From Flavobacteriales bacterium (GTDB taxonomy: Bacteria; Bacteroidota; Bacteroidia; Flavobacteriales_D; Crocinitomicaceae): a stretch of DNA of 56,400 bases. Below are positions 36,716 to 45,159 of this stretch, one piece after another. Location of the stretch: positions 1 to 56,400 of the forward strand of contig CANLAQ010000013.1 in the NCBI GenBank assembly GCA_947488235.1. The letters are read 5' to 3'. The position numbers and the translations under genes are program-made. The notes below the pieces were generated by a model. It made no database searches, was not told the origin of the DNA, and saw only the letters and a program-made list of their open reading frames with translations. How positions within the stretch are numbered: position 1 is the stretch's first letter; each line of letters begins with the position of its first letter.

Positions 36716-37372
36716 ATGGCACTAGATAAAATTGGAATTGCAAAACGGATCGCTCAAGAATTGCGAAATGGCTGGTATGTAAATCTAGGCATTGGAATCC
36801 CTACGCTTGTAGCAAACTATATACCTAAGGGAATCGAAGTTGAATTCCAATCAGAAAATGGAATATTAGGAATGGGGCCATTCCCAATGGAAGGAGAAGA
36901 AGATGCTGATTTAATCAATGCCGGGAAACAAACCATAACTGCACTTCCTGGAGCTGCTTTTTTTGATTCTGCCATGTCTTTTGCAATGATTCGTGGACAA
37001 CATGTCCAATTGACTGTATTAGGAGCTATGGAAGTCTCTGAAAATGGAGATATTGCCAATTGGAAAATTCCTGGTAAAATGGTCAAGGGCATGGGGGGCG
37101 CAATGGACCTTGTAGCGTCTGCTGATAATATTATTGTAGCTATGATGCACAGCAATAAGGCCGGAGAGTCTAAAATTCTTAAAAAATGTACCTTACCCCT
37201 CACGGGCGTTGGATGTGTAAAAAAAGTAGTTACTGAACTGGCAGTTTTAGAAATTAAAAATGGGAAATTCCATCTCATAGAAAGAGCCCCTGGCGTAAGC
37301 GTTGAAGAAATTATCTCCAAAACAGAAGGAGACCTAGTTGTTCCAGATTATGTACCTGAAATGAAACTATAA
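36716..37372 (+). CDS. scoB: 3-oxoacid CoA-transferase subunit B
   Basis: A 218-residue partner of ScoA. The catalytic glutamate that forms the enzyme-CoA thioester is in the SENG motif (FQSENGILGMGP, about residues 42-53). Further family segments are GIGIPTLVANYIP, GGAMDLVASADNIIVAM and the C-terminal LIERAPGVSVEEI. Size and order (A then B) are standard. The cysQ start is two bases downstream. Confidence 0.96.
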   Translation: MALDKIGIAKRIAQELRNGWYVNLGIGIPTLVANYIPKGIEVEFQSENGILGMGPFPMEGEEDADLINAGKQTITALPGAAFFDSAMSFAMIRGQHVQLTVLGAMEVSENGDIANWKIPGKMVKGMGGAMDLVASADNIIVAMMHSNKAGESKILKKCTLPLTGVGCVKKVVTELAVLEIKNGKFHLIERAPGVSVEEIISKTEGDLVVPDYVPEMKL

Positions 37373-37374
37373 AT

Positions 37375-38181
37375 TTGAAATTAGAAGCAAAATACCACAG
37401 CGCAGTAATTGCTTCTATTGAAGCCTCTTTGAAAATTATGGAGGTGTATCAATCAGATTTTAATGCTGAAATTAAAGGTGATGGGTCTCCCTTAACCCTT
37501 GCCGATCAAGCCTCCTCGGATATTATACAAAAACACTTAGCTAAAACTGATATTCCAATAACGGAAGAAGAAACAAACAAAGTAGATTTTAATATCCGCA
37601 AAACTTGGAAAGCTTCTTGGTGTGTTGACCCATTAGACGGGACAAAAGAGTTCATAAAAAGAAATGGTGAATTTGCCGTTAGTATAGCTTTGATAGACTA
37701 TGATGCACCTATTTTTGGGGTTATTGCTTCGCCCGTTAAACAAGAATTACTTTTTGGAGGTAAAGATTTAGGGGTGTTTATCTGCTCGTTTGAAGATTAT
37801 AGTGCCCCTACTAAATGGAAAGAAATTAAGCCTTCACTTCAAGTGAACATGCCTTTACGAATGCTTGTTTCAAGAAGTCACCCCTCAGATGTTGGTGCTG
37901 CTTTTCATCATAAGTTACAAGAAAAATTCTCAAAAATAACCAATACCTCTAAGGGCTCTGCTTTAAAGTTTTTTGATCTAGTACTTGGAAATGCAGATGT
38001 ATATCCTCGTTTTGCGCCAACCATGGAATGGGATATTGCGGCGGGACAAGCAATCTTGGAAGCATTAGGTGGCGGTGTTTTTAATGCCTCTACAGGAATG
38101 TCTTTGCGGTATAATAAAGAAGACTTGACCAATCCATTTTTTATTGCTCAAACAGCAGGATTTATGCAAAGAATGTTATGA
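37375..38181 (+). CDS. cysQ: 3'(2'),5'-bisphosphate nucleotidase (CysQ)
   Basis: A 268-residue Mg-dependent phosphatase of the inositol monophosphatase fold that hydrolyses PAP to AMP during sulfate assimilation. Metal-site motifs are GDGSPLTLADQASSD, ITEEE, CVDPLDGTKEFIKRNGEF and the C-terminal MEWDIAAGQAILEALGG. The start appears to be a TTG at 37375, because no ATG in frame lies between the scoB stop and residue 22. The next ATG (37438) would cut into the fold. It overlaps the following barrel gene by four bases. Confidence 0.93.
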   Translation: MKLEAKYHSAVIASIEASLKIMEVYQSDFNAEIKGDGSPLTLADQASSDIIQKHLAKTDIPITEEETNKVDFNIRKTWKASWCVDPLDGTKEFIKRNGEFAVSIALIDYDAPIFGVIASPVKQELLFGGKDLGVFICSFEDYSAPTKWKEIKPSLQVNMPLRMLVSRSHPSDVGAAFHHKLQEKFSKITNTSKGSALKFFDLVLGNADVYPRFAPTMEWDIAAGQAILEALGGGVFNASTGMSLRYNKEDLTNPFFIAQTAGFMQRML

Positions 38182-39737
38182 GAAATAAGCTGCTACTTTT
38201 CATGTTTTTCTTACCCCTTTTAAGTTATGGTCAATTAAATTTGTTGCCTATTTCTAGCGCTTTTAAAGATGATTGGTTTAAGCCTACCTTTTATATTAAT
38301 TCAAATAATAATGGCGACTTTTTACCCATCATTTATCAAATGCGTTCTTTTAAAATACCTAAAGACAGCTTGGAAATAATCGAAATAATGATTGTAACAG
38401 AGCCAAAGAAAAATTTTAGGCAGGGTCAATTGATCGAAATTAAAGGGGATGATTATTTAATCTCTTTCTCTCCTTTATTCAATTTTGGGATGGGAAAAGA
38501 CATCTGTGATACTAATAATGATAAATTATTTCAAAATACTAGGGGGGTATTATTTAAAGGGGCAATAACTGATCGTTTTTCTTTTTCATCCTCCTTTTAT
38601 GAAAATCAAACCCGTTTTGCCTCTTATGAACAAACCTATATGTCGGAACATGGCGAGATTTATCCCACAACTAATAATAATTATACGCTTCAAAATGCTG
38701 TAGTTCCCGGTGCAGCGAGAACAAAGCCATTTAAGAATACAGCCTATGATTATGCTTATGCTGTTGGAAGCTTAGTATATCGTGTTAATAAAAGGCTAGA
38801 CCTTATTGCTGGGAATAACCAACAATTTATCGGAGCTGGACACCGTTCCTTATTGCTTTCTGACAACAGCGTTGGATCCCCTTATTTTAAATTTAATTAT
38901 CAAATTAACCAAAAATGGAGTTTTCAATATATGAGAAGCCGTTTGTTGAACTTGGTTCGCAAAAATGTATATTCAACCGTCGAGGGTTACTACCAACCTA
39001 AGGGGCTCGCCATAAATTATATCACCTATGCTCCAAATAAAACATTTTCAATTAGTTTTTTTGAAGGGTCTATTTGGGCCAAAGGAGATTCTCTTACTAC
39101 GACAAGAATTAACCCATTATATTTTTGTCCTGTACCCTTGATTAATAAATTAATTAAAGATGAAACTGTTTATTCAGTAATTGGAACTAATGTCAACTGG
39201 ATCATTAATTCAACTATAAGAGTCTATGGACAAGGAGCCATTTCCAAATATAAAAATTTGACTTATGCCTATCAAGGTGGTTTTAGACTTTATGAGATAT
39301 TCAGCATTAGAAAATTAATGCTTCAGATGGAATATAATTTAGTCTCTAAGGATATGTACAGAGCCCCGATTCAAAGATTGTCTTTTACACAATATAACCT
39401 TCCACTTGCGCATATAAAAGGTGATGGTTTTAGAGAAATAATAATGCGCGCTAGTTGGTCTAGAAATAACTTTTTCTTTTCTGGAAAAAGTATATTTTAT
39501 CAATTAATGGACTACAATAAAAATAGTTTAATGTCCATTTCAATGGCAACTTTATCTGAAAATAAATGGATCAATTTCGAACAATTAGAACTTGGTTATC
39601 GCTTTAATGAGTCGCTTGACATGACCGCTTTTATTGGAATCACTTATAGAAATAATTTAGGGACAAATGAACCGAAAAATTGTATTTTAAACCTAGGGAT
39701 TCGCACCAATTTAATCAATCATTATAATGATTATTAA
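38178..39737 (+). CDS. Wzi/RemB-like outer-membrane beta-barrel protein (first of two)
   Basis: A 519-residue protein with a signal peptide (about residues 1-19, LLFMFFLPLLSYGQ). Most of it is alternating aromatic beta-strands typical of an outer-membrane barrel, ending in an aromatic-rich strand (INHYNDY). The segment AGNNQQFIGAGHRSLLLSD and its neighbours resemble capsule-assembly Wzi-family proteins, including flavobacterial RemB. It shares its plan and C-terminal pattern (GIRTNLINHYNDY versus GIRSQLWNDYRNY) with the next gene, so the two are tandem paralogues. The overlaps with cysQ (4 bp) and with the next gene (11 bp) indicate coupling. A role in surface polysaccharide attachment or motility is inference. 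Confidence 0.68.
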   Translation: MRNKLLLFMFFLPLLSYGQLNLLPISSAFKDDWFKPTFYINSNNNGDFLPIIYQMRSFKIPKDSLEIIEIMIVTEPKKNFRQGQLIEIKGDDYLISFSPLFNFGMGKDICDTNNDKLFQNTRGVLFKGAITDRFSFSSSFYENQTRFASYEQTYMSEHGEIYPTTNNNYTLQNAVVPGAARTKPFKNTAYDYAYAVGSLVYRVNKRLDLIAGNNQQFIGAGHRSLLLSDNSVGSPYFKFNYQINQKWSFQYMRSRLLNLVRKNVYSTVEGYYQPKGLAINYITYAPNKTFSISFFEGSIWAKGDSLTTTRINPLYFCPVPLINKLIKDETVYSVIGTNVNWIINSTIRVYGQGAISKYKNLTYAYQGGFRLYEIFSIRKLMLQMEYNLVSKDMYRAPIQRLSFTQYNLPLAHIKGDGFREIIMRASWSRNNFFFSGKSIFYQLMDYNKNSLMSISMATLSENKWINFEQLELGYRFNESLDMTAFIGITYRNNLGTNEPKNCILNLGIRTNLINHYNDY

Positions 39738-41178
39738 GCAGATAATATTACTCTTTGGGTGCACAATTGCACTTGAGCTTCAGGGCCAAATACAAGAAGG
39801 TTTTCTCCTAGCGCCCTTCCAGACAGATTCTGTAAACAAAGAAATAAATGCAACTCATTCCGGTATTTATCCAACAATTCCATTAAATATTGCGAAAAAA
39901 ACAGGTTTTAGATTAAATAAGAACCATCAAATCATCCCATTAGTTGATCTTGGAATTCAAAATAATACAGAAATAAATTATCGTTCTGGCGGTGGATTAT
40001 TGTTAGAAGGCACACCTATTAAAAATTTCTATTATAGAATCGGAGCGGCTGTTTATTATGCTAAAAACGACACCTTTTTTCATGTTCCATTTGGCAAAGA
40101 AATCGGTCAGAAAAGCACTGGATTTTTAGCGACGCCGATGGGAAGAATTTCCTATTCTCCACATAAATATTTTAATTTTCAATTGGGTTACGATAAGAAT
40201 TTTATTGGAGAAGGGTCGCGGTCTTTATTTCTAAGTGACTATGGAAAGCCCTATTTATTTGGTCAAATTAAAACCCACTTTTGGCATCTAGATTATTTAG
40301 TTTTGTATCAATCACTCAAGGAAAACTACCAAGGAAAAAATCAAACAAAATACGCCGCAAGTCATTTTTTAAGTTGGAATATTACCAAAAAAATAAACAT
40401 TAATTTTTTTGAATCTGTCATTTTCCGTGCAAAAGATACTTTATTACAACGAGGTTTTGACCCTGAATATTTAAACCCATTAATTTTTTATAGGCCACAA
40501 GAATATGCTATAGGTTCTTCTGATAATGCCTTAATAGGCTTGGGGCTTTCAGTAAAAATTAAAAAGTCGAAATTATACAGTCAATTAATTATAGACGATT
40601 TCTTGTTGTCGGCTGTTCAAGCGAAAAGTGGCTATTGGGCAAATAAAATTGGGGGGCAAATAGGATTCAAATCAATGTATAAGAAAGGAGACAACAATCT
40701 CTTCTACAGAATAGAATTAAATGCAGTGAGGCCGTATACCTATTCTCATTTGAATCCTATGCAAAATTATGGGAACAATAATGCGACATTAAGCCATCCA
40801 TTAGGAGCTAATTTTATTGAACTCTACTTCGAAGGGAAGTGGCACTATTTAAAAAATACCTATAAACTTTCTGGATCATATGGCTTGATGGGATTAGATA
40901 AAAACAACTTGAATTATGGCGCTAACATTTATCAAAGTTATGCGCTGCGTCCATATGATTTTGGCGTTGTAATAGGCCAAGGGACGGTGGTCAATTTTTA
41001 TAGGTTGAATCTTCAATACAGTCGTGTTATAACTGAAAAAGGCAGTATTTCAGCTTTTGCTGAATTACAATTTCGAGGAGATCAATATCAAATCAACAAT
41101 ACCAGCACTATTCAGTATCATATTCTTCCGGTAATTGGAATACGGTCTCAATTGTGGAACGATTACAGAAACTATTAA
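39727..41178 (+). CDS. Wzi/RemB-like outer-membrane beta-barrel protein (second of two)
   Basis: A 483-residue paralogue of the preceding protein. The N-terminal 20 residues are a plausible signal peptide (IIKQIILLFGCTIALELQGQ). The barrel core includes YDKNFIGEGSRSLFLSDYG, which aligns with the equivalent segment of its neighbour, and the chain ends with an aromatic strand (NDYRNY). It starts inside the last codons of the first barrel gene, so translation is coupled. It closes the long plus-strand block and is followed at once by a hairpin terminator shared with the convergent SSB genes. Function is as tentative as for the first copy. Confidence 0.68.
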   Translation: MIIKQIILLFGCTIALELQGQIQEGFLLAPFQTDSVNKEINATHSGIYPTIPLNIAKKTGFRLNKNHQIIPLVDLGIQNNTEINYRSGGGLLLEGTPIKNFYYRIGAAVYYAKNDTFFHVPFGKEIGQKSTGFLATPMGRISYSPHKYFNFQLGYDKNFIGEGSRSLFLSDYGKPYLFGQIKTHFWHLDYLVLYQSLKENYQGKNQTKYAASHFLSWNITKKININFFESVIFRAKDTLLQRGFDPEYLNPLIFYRPQEYAIGSSDNALIGLGLSVKIKKSKLYSQLIIDDFLLSAVQAKSGYWANKIGGQIGFKSMYKKGDNNLFYRIELNAVRPYTYSHLNPMQNYGNNNATLSHPLGANFIELYFEGKWHYLKNTYKLSGSYGLMGLDKNNLNYGANIYQSYALRPYDFGVVIGQGTVVNFYRLNLQYSRVITEKGSISAFAELQFRGDQYQINNTSTIQYHILPVIGIRSQLWNDYRNY

Positions 41179-41183
41179 TAAAA

Positions 41184-41206
41184 AAAGCAGCCGAAGCTGC
41201 TTTCTT
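41184..41206. terminator. Bidirectional terminator between barrel gene and SSB cluster
   Basis: AAAGCAGC (41184-41191) and GCTGCTTT (41196-41203) form a perfect 8-bp stem with a CGAA loop. T-rich tracts flank it on both strands (TTTCTT on plus, TTTTTTTATT on minus). It lies between convergent genes and can serve both. Confidence 0.75.
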
Positions 41207-41223
41207 ATTATTTAGATCGGAGG

Positions 41224-41550
41224 TTAAAGTCCTATGATTTGTTTCAATTCAACTTCCGTTGAACTTAATTGTGTACCCTCATTACTTAGATAGGTACGGT
41301 TAATTAATCGGCCATGAATAGCCACCTTTTTGCCCTGTTCACCATATGTTTCAACAAACTGAGCTAAATTACCCCAGGCAAATACTTTATGCCATTGAAC
41401 TTGAGACACATATTTTCCATCATTCTTCCGAACCATTTTATGTGTCGCTAAATTAAACCTGGCTACAGCATTTCCATTGTCAAACTTGGTTACTTTAGCG
41501 TTATTTCCCATGCTTCCCACAAGGGTTACATAGTTCCTGAAATCACTCAT
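41224..41550 (-). CDS. Single-stranded DNA-binding protein paralogue, tail-less (third in cluster)
   Basis: About 108 residues from the ATG at 41550 (MSDFRNYVTLVGSMGNNAKV); an upstream in-frame start would add 20 unrelated residues. It has an OB-fold SSB pattern with FNLATHKM, VQWHKVFAWG (the conserved Trp region), GEQGKKVAIHGRLINR and a final beta-strand TEVELKQIIGL. It lacks the Gly/Pro-rich linker and acidic DDDIPF-type tip by which housekeeping SSB recruits partners. It is the last gene of three SSB-like genes in a row. Confidence 0.85.
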   Translation of the reverse strand: MSDFRNYVTLVGSMGNNAKVTKFDNGNAVARFNLATHKMVRKNDGKYVSQVQWHKVFAWGNLAQFVETYGEQGKKVAIHGRLINRTYLSNEGTQLSSTEVELKQIIGL

Positions 41551-41634
41551 TTTTATTTTTTTATTGATTATATATAGTGGGACCGACTTCCCATTTATTG
41601 AAGGCACCATAGGCGTCGATCCTCGTTAGTTTAA

Positions 41635-41946
41635 CTACATTACAATTAAATCATTAACCTCAACCTCTGTGATATAGTTTATTTTACCGTTAGAATTATA
41701 AAACCTAGTGGTTAATCTCCCTTCAACTGCTAATTCAACTCCTTCTTTTCCGAATTCTACCACTATTGGTATCCATCTTCCCCAAGCGCTAATTAAATGT
41801 TTGAAATTTCGTGCTTTTAAAGTGCCACTTGCATCCAAATAATCCTCCTTAGTGGAGAGGATAAATCTTGCTACCTGTTTACCAGATCCATCTTTTGCAA
41901 GTCTTGGAATCGTGCCTACGGTTCCTATTAAATTCACATGATTCAT
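41635..41946 (-). CDS. Single-stranded DNA-binding protein paralogue, tail-less (second in cluster)
   Basis: A 103-residue OB-fold protein, the most divergent of the three: MNHVNLIGTVGTIPRLA, ARFILSTKEDYLD, FKHLISAWGRWIPIVVEFG, ELAVEGRLTTRFY, ending VEVNDLIVM. The hallmark QWH of SSB is replaced by FKHLISAWG, and there is no acidic tail. It lies 21 bp downstream of the first copy and 84 bp upstream of the third, on the same strand. Its binding properties may differ from the canonical copy. Confidence 0.82.
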   Translation of the reverse strand: MNHVNLIGTVGTIPRLAKDGSGKQVARFILSTKEDYLDASGTLKARNFKHLISAWGRWIPIVVEFGKEGVELAVEGRLTTRFYNSNGKINYITEVEVNDLIVM

Positions 41947-41967
41947 AAACGCTATATTTTATTTTTA

Positions 41968-42318
41968 TTATTTAACTGATTCACTTTTTCCCTGCAATAA
42001 CAAAAAGTCATTAGCCTCAATGACAGTACTATAGCGCTTTTCTCCTTTTGCATCTTCGTAGGTTTGATGGACTAATTTTCCTTCTATTAGAATTTCCTGT
42101 CCTTTTGTTAATGTCTTTTGAGCGCGCTCTCCTGACTTACCCCAAATATTGATGGTGTGCCATTGTGTGTTTTCTTTCCACTCACCGCTTTTATCTTTAT
42201 AATTCTCATTGGTAGCCAGCGTGAAGCGCGCTAAACTTTTTCCTGAATCAAAGGTTACAAATTCTGGTTCTGCTCCTAATCGGCCAATTAAATTAACCTT
42301 GTTTTTTAATGCATTCAT
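41968..42318 (-). CDS. Single-stranded DNA-binding protein (first in cluster), tail-less
   Basis: A 116-residue protein, the most canonical of the three: NKVNLIGRLGAEPEFV, ARFTLATNENYKD, TQWHTINIWGKSGERAQ, KGQEILIEGKLVHQTYED, YSTVIEANDFLLL. These are the expected DNA-binding aromatic and basic positions of an SSB OB fold. It ends in GKSESVK instead of an acidic tip, so it is probably an accessory rather than the main SSB. It is transcribed from the AT-rich 229-bp region upstream, divergent from the enoyl-CoA hydratase gene. Confidence 0.9.
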   Translation of the reverse strand: MNALKNKVNLIGRLGAEPEFVTFDSGKSLARFTLATNENYKDKSGEWKENTQWHTINIWGKSGERAQKTLTKGQEILIEGKLVHQTYEDAKGEKRYSTVIEANDFLLLQGKSESVK

Positions 42319-42503
42319 TTTCTTATGTTTTATTAATTAAAATTATTTATCATCGATTTTTTTCGTGTTTAAATCAACATTACAAAGTTCCATAGAGTGC
42401 CTATTAGGATTCGGTTTTTATTCATTTATTATCGATTATTATTCGTTTATAGTCAGTTATAACGATTCACAATAAGGAAAATGAGCTTTTAGGTGCTCGT
42501 GAA

Positions 42504-42529
42504 TTGAGCTGAATAAATCACTAACTTTA
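42504..42529 (+). promoter_or_regulatory. Candidate promoter for enoyl-CoA hydratase gene
   Basis: TTG at 42504-42506, a 15-bp spacer and TAACTTTA at 42522-42529, one mismatch from TAnnTTTG and slightly short in spacing. It lies 18 bp before the ATG at 42548. The rest of 42319-42503 is AT-rich with no ORF. Confidence 0.33.
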
Positions 42530-42547
42530 TACACTTAGAAAACTAGT

Positions 42548-43324
42548 ATGTATAAAAATATCATCATTTCCCAAACAGATGGGATCCAAATCATAACCAT
42601 AAATAGACCTGAGCAATTAAATGCCCTTAATAAGGTCACTATTGAAGAATTAAGCAACGCTCTAGGTGAAGCTGAGGAAAATGTCTCTGTTGGGGTTATT
42701 ATATTGACTGGAGCAGGAGAAAAGTCTTTTGTTGCGGGTGCAGACATCAAAGAATTTGCAGATTTCAATATTGCAGAAGGGGGAGCTCTTGCCGAAACGG
42801 GGCAGACGCTTTTATTTAATAAAATAGAACAATTGAGTAAGCCTGTAATTGCGGCTATAAATGGTTTCGCTTTAGGTGGAGGGTTAGAATTGGCGATGAG
42901 TTGTCATCTAAGGTTGGCGGCTCAAAATGCTCGCTTAGGACTTCCAGAAGTTTCCTTAGGACTTATTCCGGGATATGGTGGAACGCAGCGTTTAGCGCAA
43001 TTGGTGGGCAGAGGAAAGGCGAATGAAATGATTTTTACTGCCGGAATGATCTTGGCTGATGAAGCGCTTCAAATTGGGTTGGTTAATCATGTTGTAGCGG
43101 CAAATGAATTATTAGATAAGTGTTTAGATATCGCAAATAAAATAATGAGAAATTCCCCAATGGCAATTGCGACAGCGATTCATTGCGTTAATGCTGGGTA
43201 TCAAGATGGCGTAAATGGTTATGAAGTTGAGATTGAATCCTTTGGCCGTTGTTTTGGAACAAAAGATTTTATTGAAGGGACAAGTGCCTTTTTAAATAAA
43301 CAAAAGCCTAGTTTTAGAAATTAA
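42548..43324 (+). CDS. Enoyl-CoA hydratase / crotonase family protein
   Basis: A 258-residue crotonase-fold enzyme, most likely hydrating enoyl-CoA in fatty acid or butanoyl-CoA metabolism. The oxyanion-hole segments are EKSFVAGADIKEF (about 57-69) and GFALGGGLELAMSCHLRLA. Both catalytic glutamates of true hydratases are present (GGGLELA and LPEVSLGLIPGYGGTQRL), which argues against isomerase or thioesterase members. It overlaps the flippase start by three bases (TAATG). It could work with the ScoAB transferase upstream, but that is only a possibility. Confidence 0.93.
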   Translation: MYKNIIISQTDGIQIITINRPEQLNALNKVTIEELSNALGEAEENVSVGVIILTGAGEKSFVAGADIKEFADFNIAEGGALAETGQTLLFNKIEQLSKPVIAAINGFALGGGLELAMSCHLRLAAQNARLGLPEVSLGLIPGYGGTQRLAQLVGRGKANEMIFTAGMILADEALQIGLVNHVVAANELLDKCLDIANKIMRNSPMAIATAIHCVNAGYQDGVNGYEVEIESFGRCFGTKDFIEGTSAFLNKQKPSFRN

Positions 43325-44799
43325 TGAACTCATCAATTAAGCGCTTATTAGGTCAAACAGCCATCTACGGTCTTTCAAGTATTGTAGGTCGCTTGTTAAA
43401 TTACCTACTGGTACCCCTTTACACCAACGAAGCAATTTTTAAGAACCCCGCGGATTATGGCGTGGTTTCTGATTTATACGCCTGGGTAGCCTTTTTGATT
43501 GTATTTCTTTCCTTCGGAATGGAAACTGCTTTTTTTAGATTTTTACAAGGAAGTGATGATAAGGAAAAAGTGTTTTCGAATAGTTTTTTAACAGTTCTAG
43601 GTATCAACATATTTTTCTATCTCGGACTGCTCTATTTTAATAATGACATCGCATCCTTAATGCTTTATGAAGGGCATAATGAATATATAGTTTTGCTTGG
43701 GGCCATAGTTTGTATTGATGCCGTTGCAGCCATCCCACTTGCTAGATTAAGATCAGAAGAAAGAGCCTTGCGTTTTACTGTGGTTCAGCTAAGTTCAATT
43801 GGGGTTAATGTAGCGCTTAACCTAATATTGCTCCTCGGATTTTTTAATCCGGCCAGACCTGAAGAGGGAATTCTATTTATTTTAATAGCGAATCTATGCG
43901 CCTCTCTCGTTAAAATCATCTTGGTTTACGATGTTATTTCAAAAGTAATTCTCAAAATTGATTGGATACTGGTTAGACAATTGGTGAAATATTCCTTTCC
44001 ACTCGTAATTGCTGGATTTGCTGGAATAATCAACGAAACTTTAGATCGGGTCTTGCTTAAACAATTATTGTATTACGAAGGCAATTCTCTAGAATACGCC
44101 ACTGCTCAAGTAGGGATTTATAGCGCATGTTACAAATTGGCCATGCTGGTTACTATTCTATTACAGGCATATCGTTATGCCGCTGAACCTTTCTTTTTTG
44201 CGCAACTTAAAAATGAAGATCGCAATAAAGTATATGTTAAAATCATGAATTTATTCATCGCTGTGGTATGCCTTGCCTTTTTAGTGGTTTCGATTAACAT
44301 CAGTATTTTTAAATATTTCATACAGACAGAAGCCTACTGGGCCGGACTACGGGTAGTCCCAATTTTATTATTAGCCAATGTCTTTTTAGGAATTTACTAC
44401 AATCAAAGCATCTGGTATAAATTAAGTGGGAAAACAAAATTTGGTGCCCTAATTGCTGTTTCCGGTGCAAGCTTGACGGTGCTTATTAATGTGTTATTTA
44501 TACCAAGCTATGGCTTTATGGCTTGCGCTTGGGCGACCTTAGTAGTTTATGCGTTTCAAATGATTCTATCCTATTTTCTCGGTCAGAAACATTACAAAAT
44601 CCCTTACAATACTAAAAAGTTTGCGATTTATGTAGGTGGAGCAATCTTGATTTATTTCCTCTTTTCTCTGATGAGAAACCTCATGGGACTAGAAATAAAA
44701 GATTCACATCTAGGCATATTGTTCGCAGGGAATCTAATGATTCTTATTTATCTAGTTGGGATTTTCCTGTTTGAGAAAGGAATGTTTAAAAGATCCTAA
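43324..44799 (+). CDS. Polysaccharide biosynthesis flippase (MOP/Wzx-like)
   Basis: A 491-residue inner-membrane protein with about 12-14 hydrophobic segments across its whole length (LLGQTAIYGLSSIVGRLLNY at the N-terminus, then FPLVIAGFAGIINETLDRVL, LQAYRYAAEPFFFAQ and YNQSIWYKLSGKTKFGALIA). This pattern is typical of the oligosaccharidyl-lipid flippase branch of the MOP superfamily. The substrate (O-antigen, capsule or other lipid-linked glycan) cannot be told, and no glycosyltransferase genes adjoin it, unlike dedicated wzx loci. It is coupled to the hydratase gene by overlap and convergent with the ArsC/Spx-like gene, four bases away. Confidence 0.87.
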   Translation: MNSSIKRLLGQTAIYGLSSIVGRLLNYLLVPLYTNEAIFKNPADYGVVSDLYAWVAFLIVFLSFGMETAFFRFLQGSDDKEKVFSNSFLTVLGINIFFYLGLLYFNNDIASLMLYEGHNEYIVLLGAIVCIDAVAAIPLARLRSEERALRFTVVQLSSIGVNVALNLILLLGFFNPARPEEGILFILIANLCASLVKIILVYDVISKVILKIDWILVRQLVKYSFPLVIAGFAGIINETLDRVLLKQLLYYEGNSLEYATAQVGIYSACYKLAMLVTILLQAYRYAAEPFFFAQLKNEDRNKVYVKIMNLFIAVVCLAFLVVSINISIFKYFIQTEAYWAGLRVVPILLLANVFLGIYYNQSIWYKLSGKTKFGALIAVSGASLTVLINVLFIPSYGFMACAWATLVVYAFQMILSYFLGQKHYKIPYNTKKFAIYVGGAILIYFLFSLMRNLMGLEIKDSHLGILFAGNLMILIYLVGIFLFEKGMFKRS

Positions 44800-44802
44800 T
44801 AC

Positions 44803-45153
44803 CTAATTAAAAAAAGATAGTTGACGAGCCTGTTCTTCTTTTGAATTCCCAACACTAATAAAGTCATCATAAACAAATAAAGGTCTTTTTAAAAAAGTAT
44901 ATTCTTCTAAAATTAGTGCTTTAATATCTTGATCGCTCAACTGTTTTGTAGCCAAAGCCATAGACTTATATTTCATAGAGTTTTTAGAAAAAAGGCCGCT
45001 TAATGATCCTGTTTTTTGGACAATAAAATCTAATTCCGCTTCAGTAATTGGAGTCTTTTTGATGTCTACTAAAACAATATCAGAGGGAAGGGTGAGGCTT
45101 TTAATTATTCTTTGACAAGTCGAACAAGTACTTAAATAAAATACACGCTTCAT
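44803..45153 (-). CDS. ArsC/Spx-family thioredoxin-fold protein
   Basis: A 116-residue cytoplasmic protein of the ArsC/Spx family. The N-terminal CxxC is at Cys 10 and 13 (STCSTCQRIIKSL), followed by DIKKTPITEAELDFI and the C-terminal FLKRPLFVYDDFISVG, equivalent to the RP(L/I) motif. It could be a glutaredoxin-dependent arsenate reductase-like enzyme or a redox regulator. No arsenic-resistance genes are nearby, so I do not name it arsC. It is encoded six bases after the bacilliredoxin gene on the same strand, forming a pair of thiol proteins. Confidence 0.85.
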   Translation of the reverse strand: MKRVFYLSTCSTCQRIIKSLTLPSDIVLVDIKKTPITEAELDFIVQKTGSLSGLFSKNSMKYKSMALATKQLSDQDIKALILEEYTFLKRPLFVYDDFISVGNSKEEQARQLSFFN

Positions 45154-45159
45154 TGCTAT

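Noticed and set aside
36817-37320. 167-residue antisense ORF within scoB
   Set aside because: A shadow of the strongly conserved scoB frame; composition follows the opposite strand.
44803-45153. Arsenic-resistance gene arsC
   Set aside because: The CxxC and general fold fit the ArsC/Spx family, but no ars genes or regulator lie nearby, so a specific arsenate reductase name is not justified.
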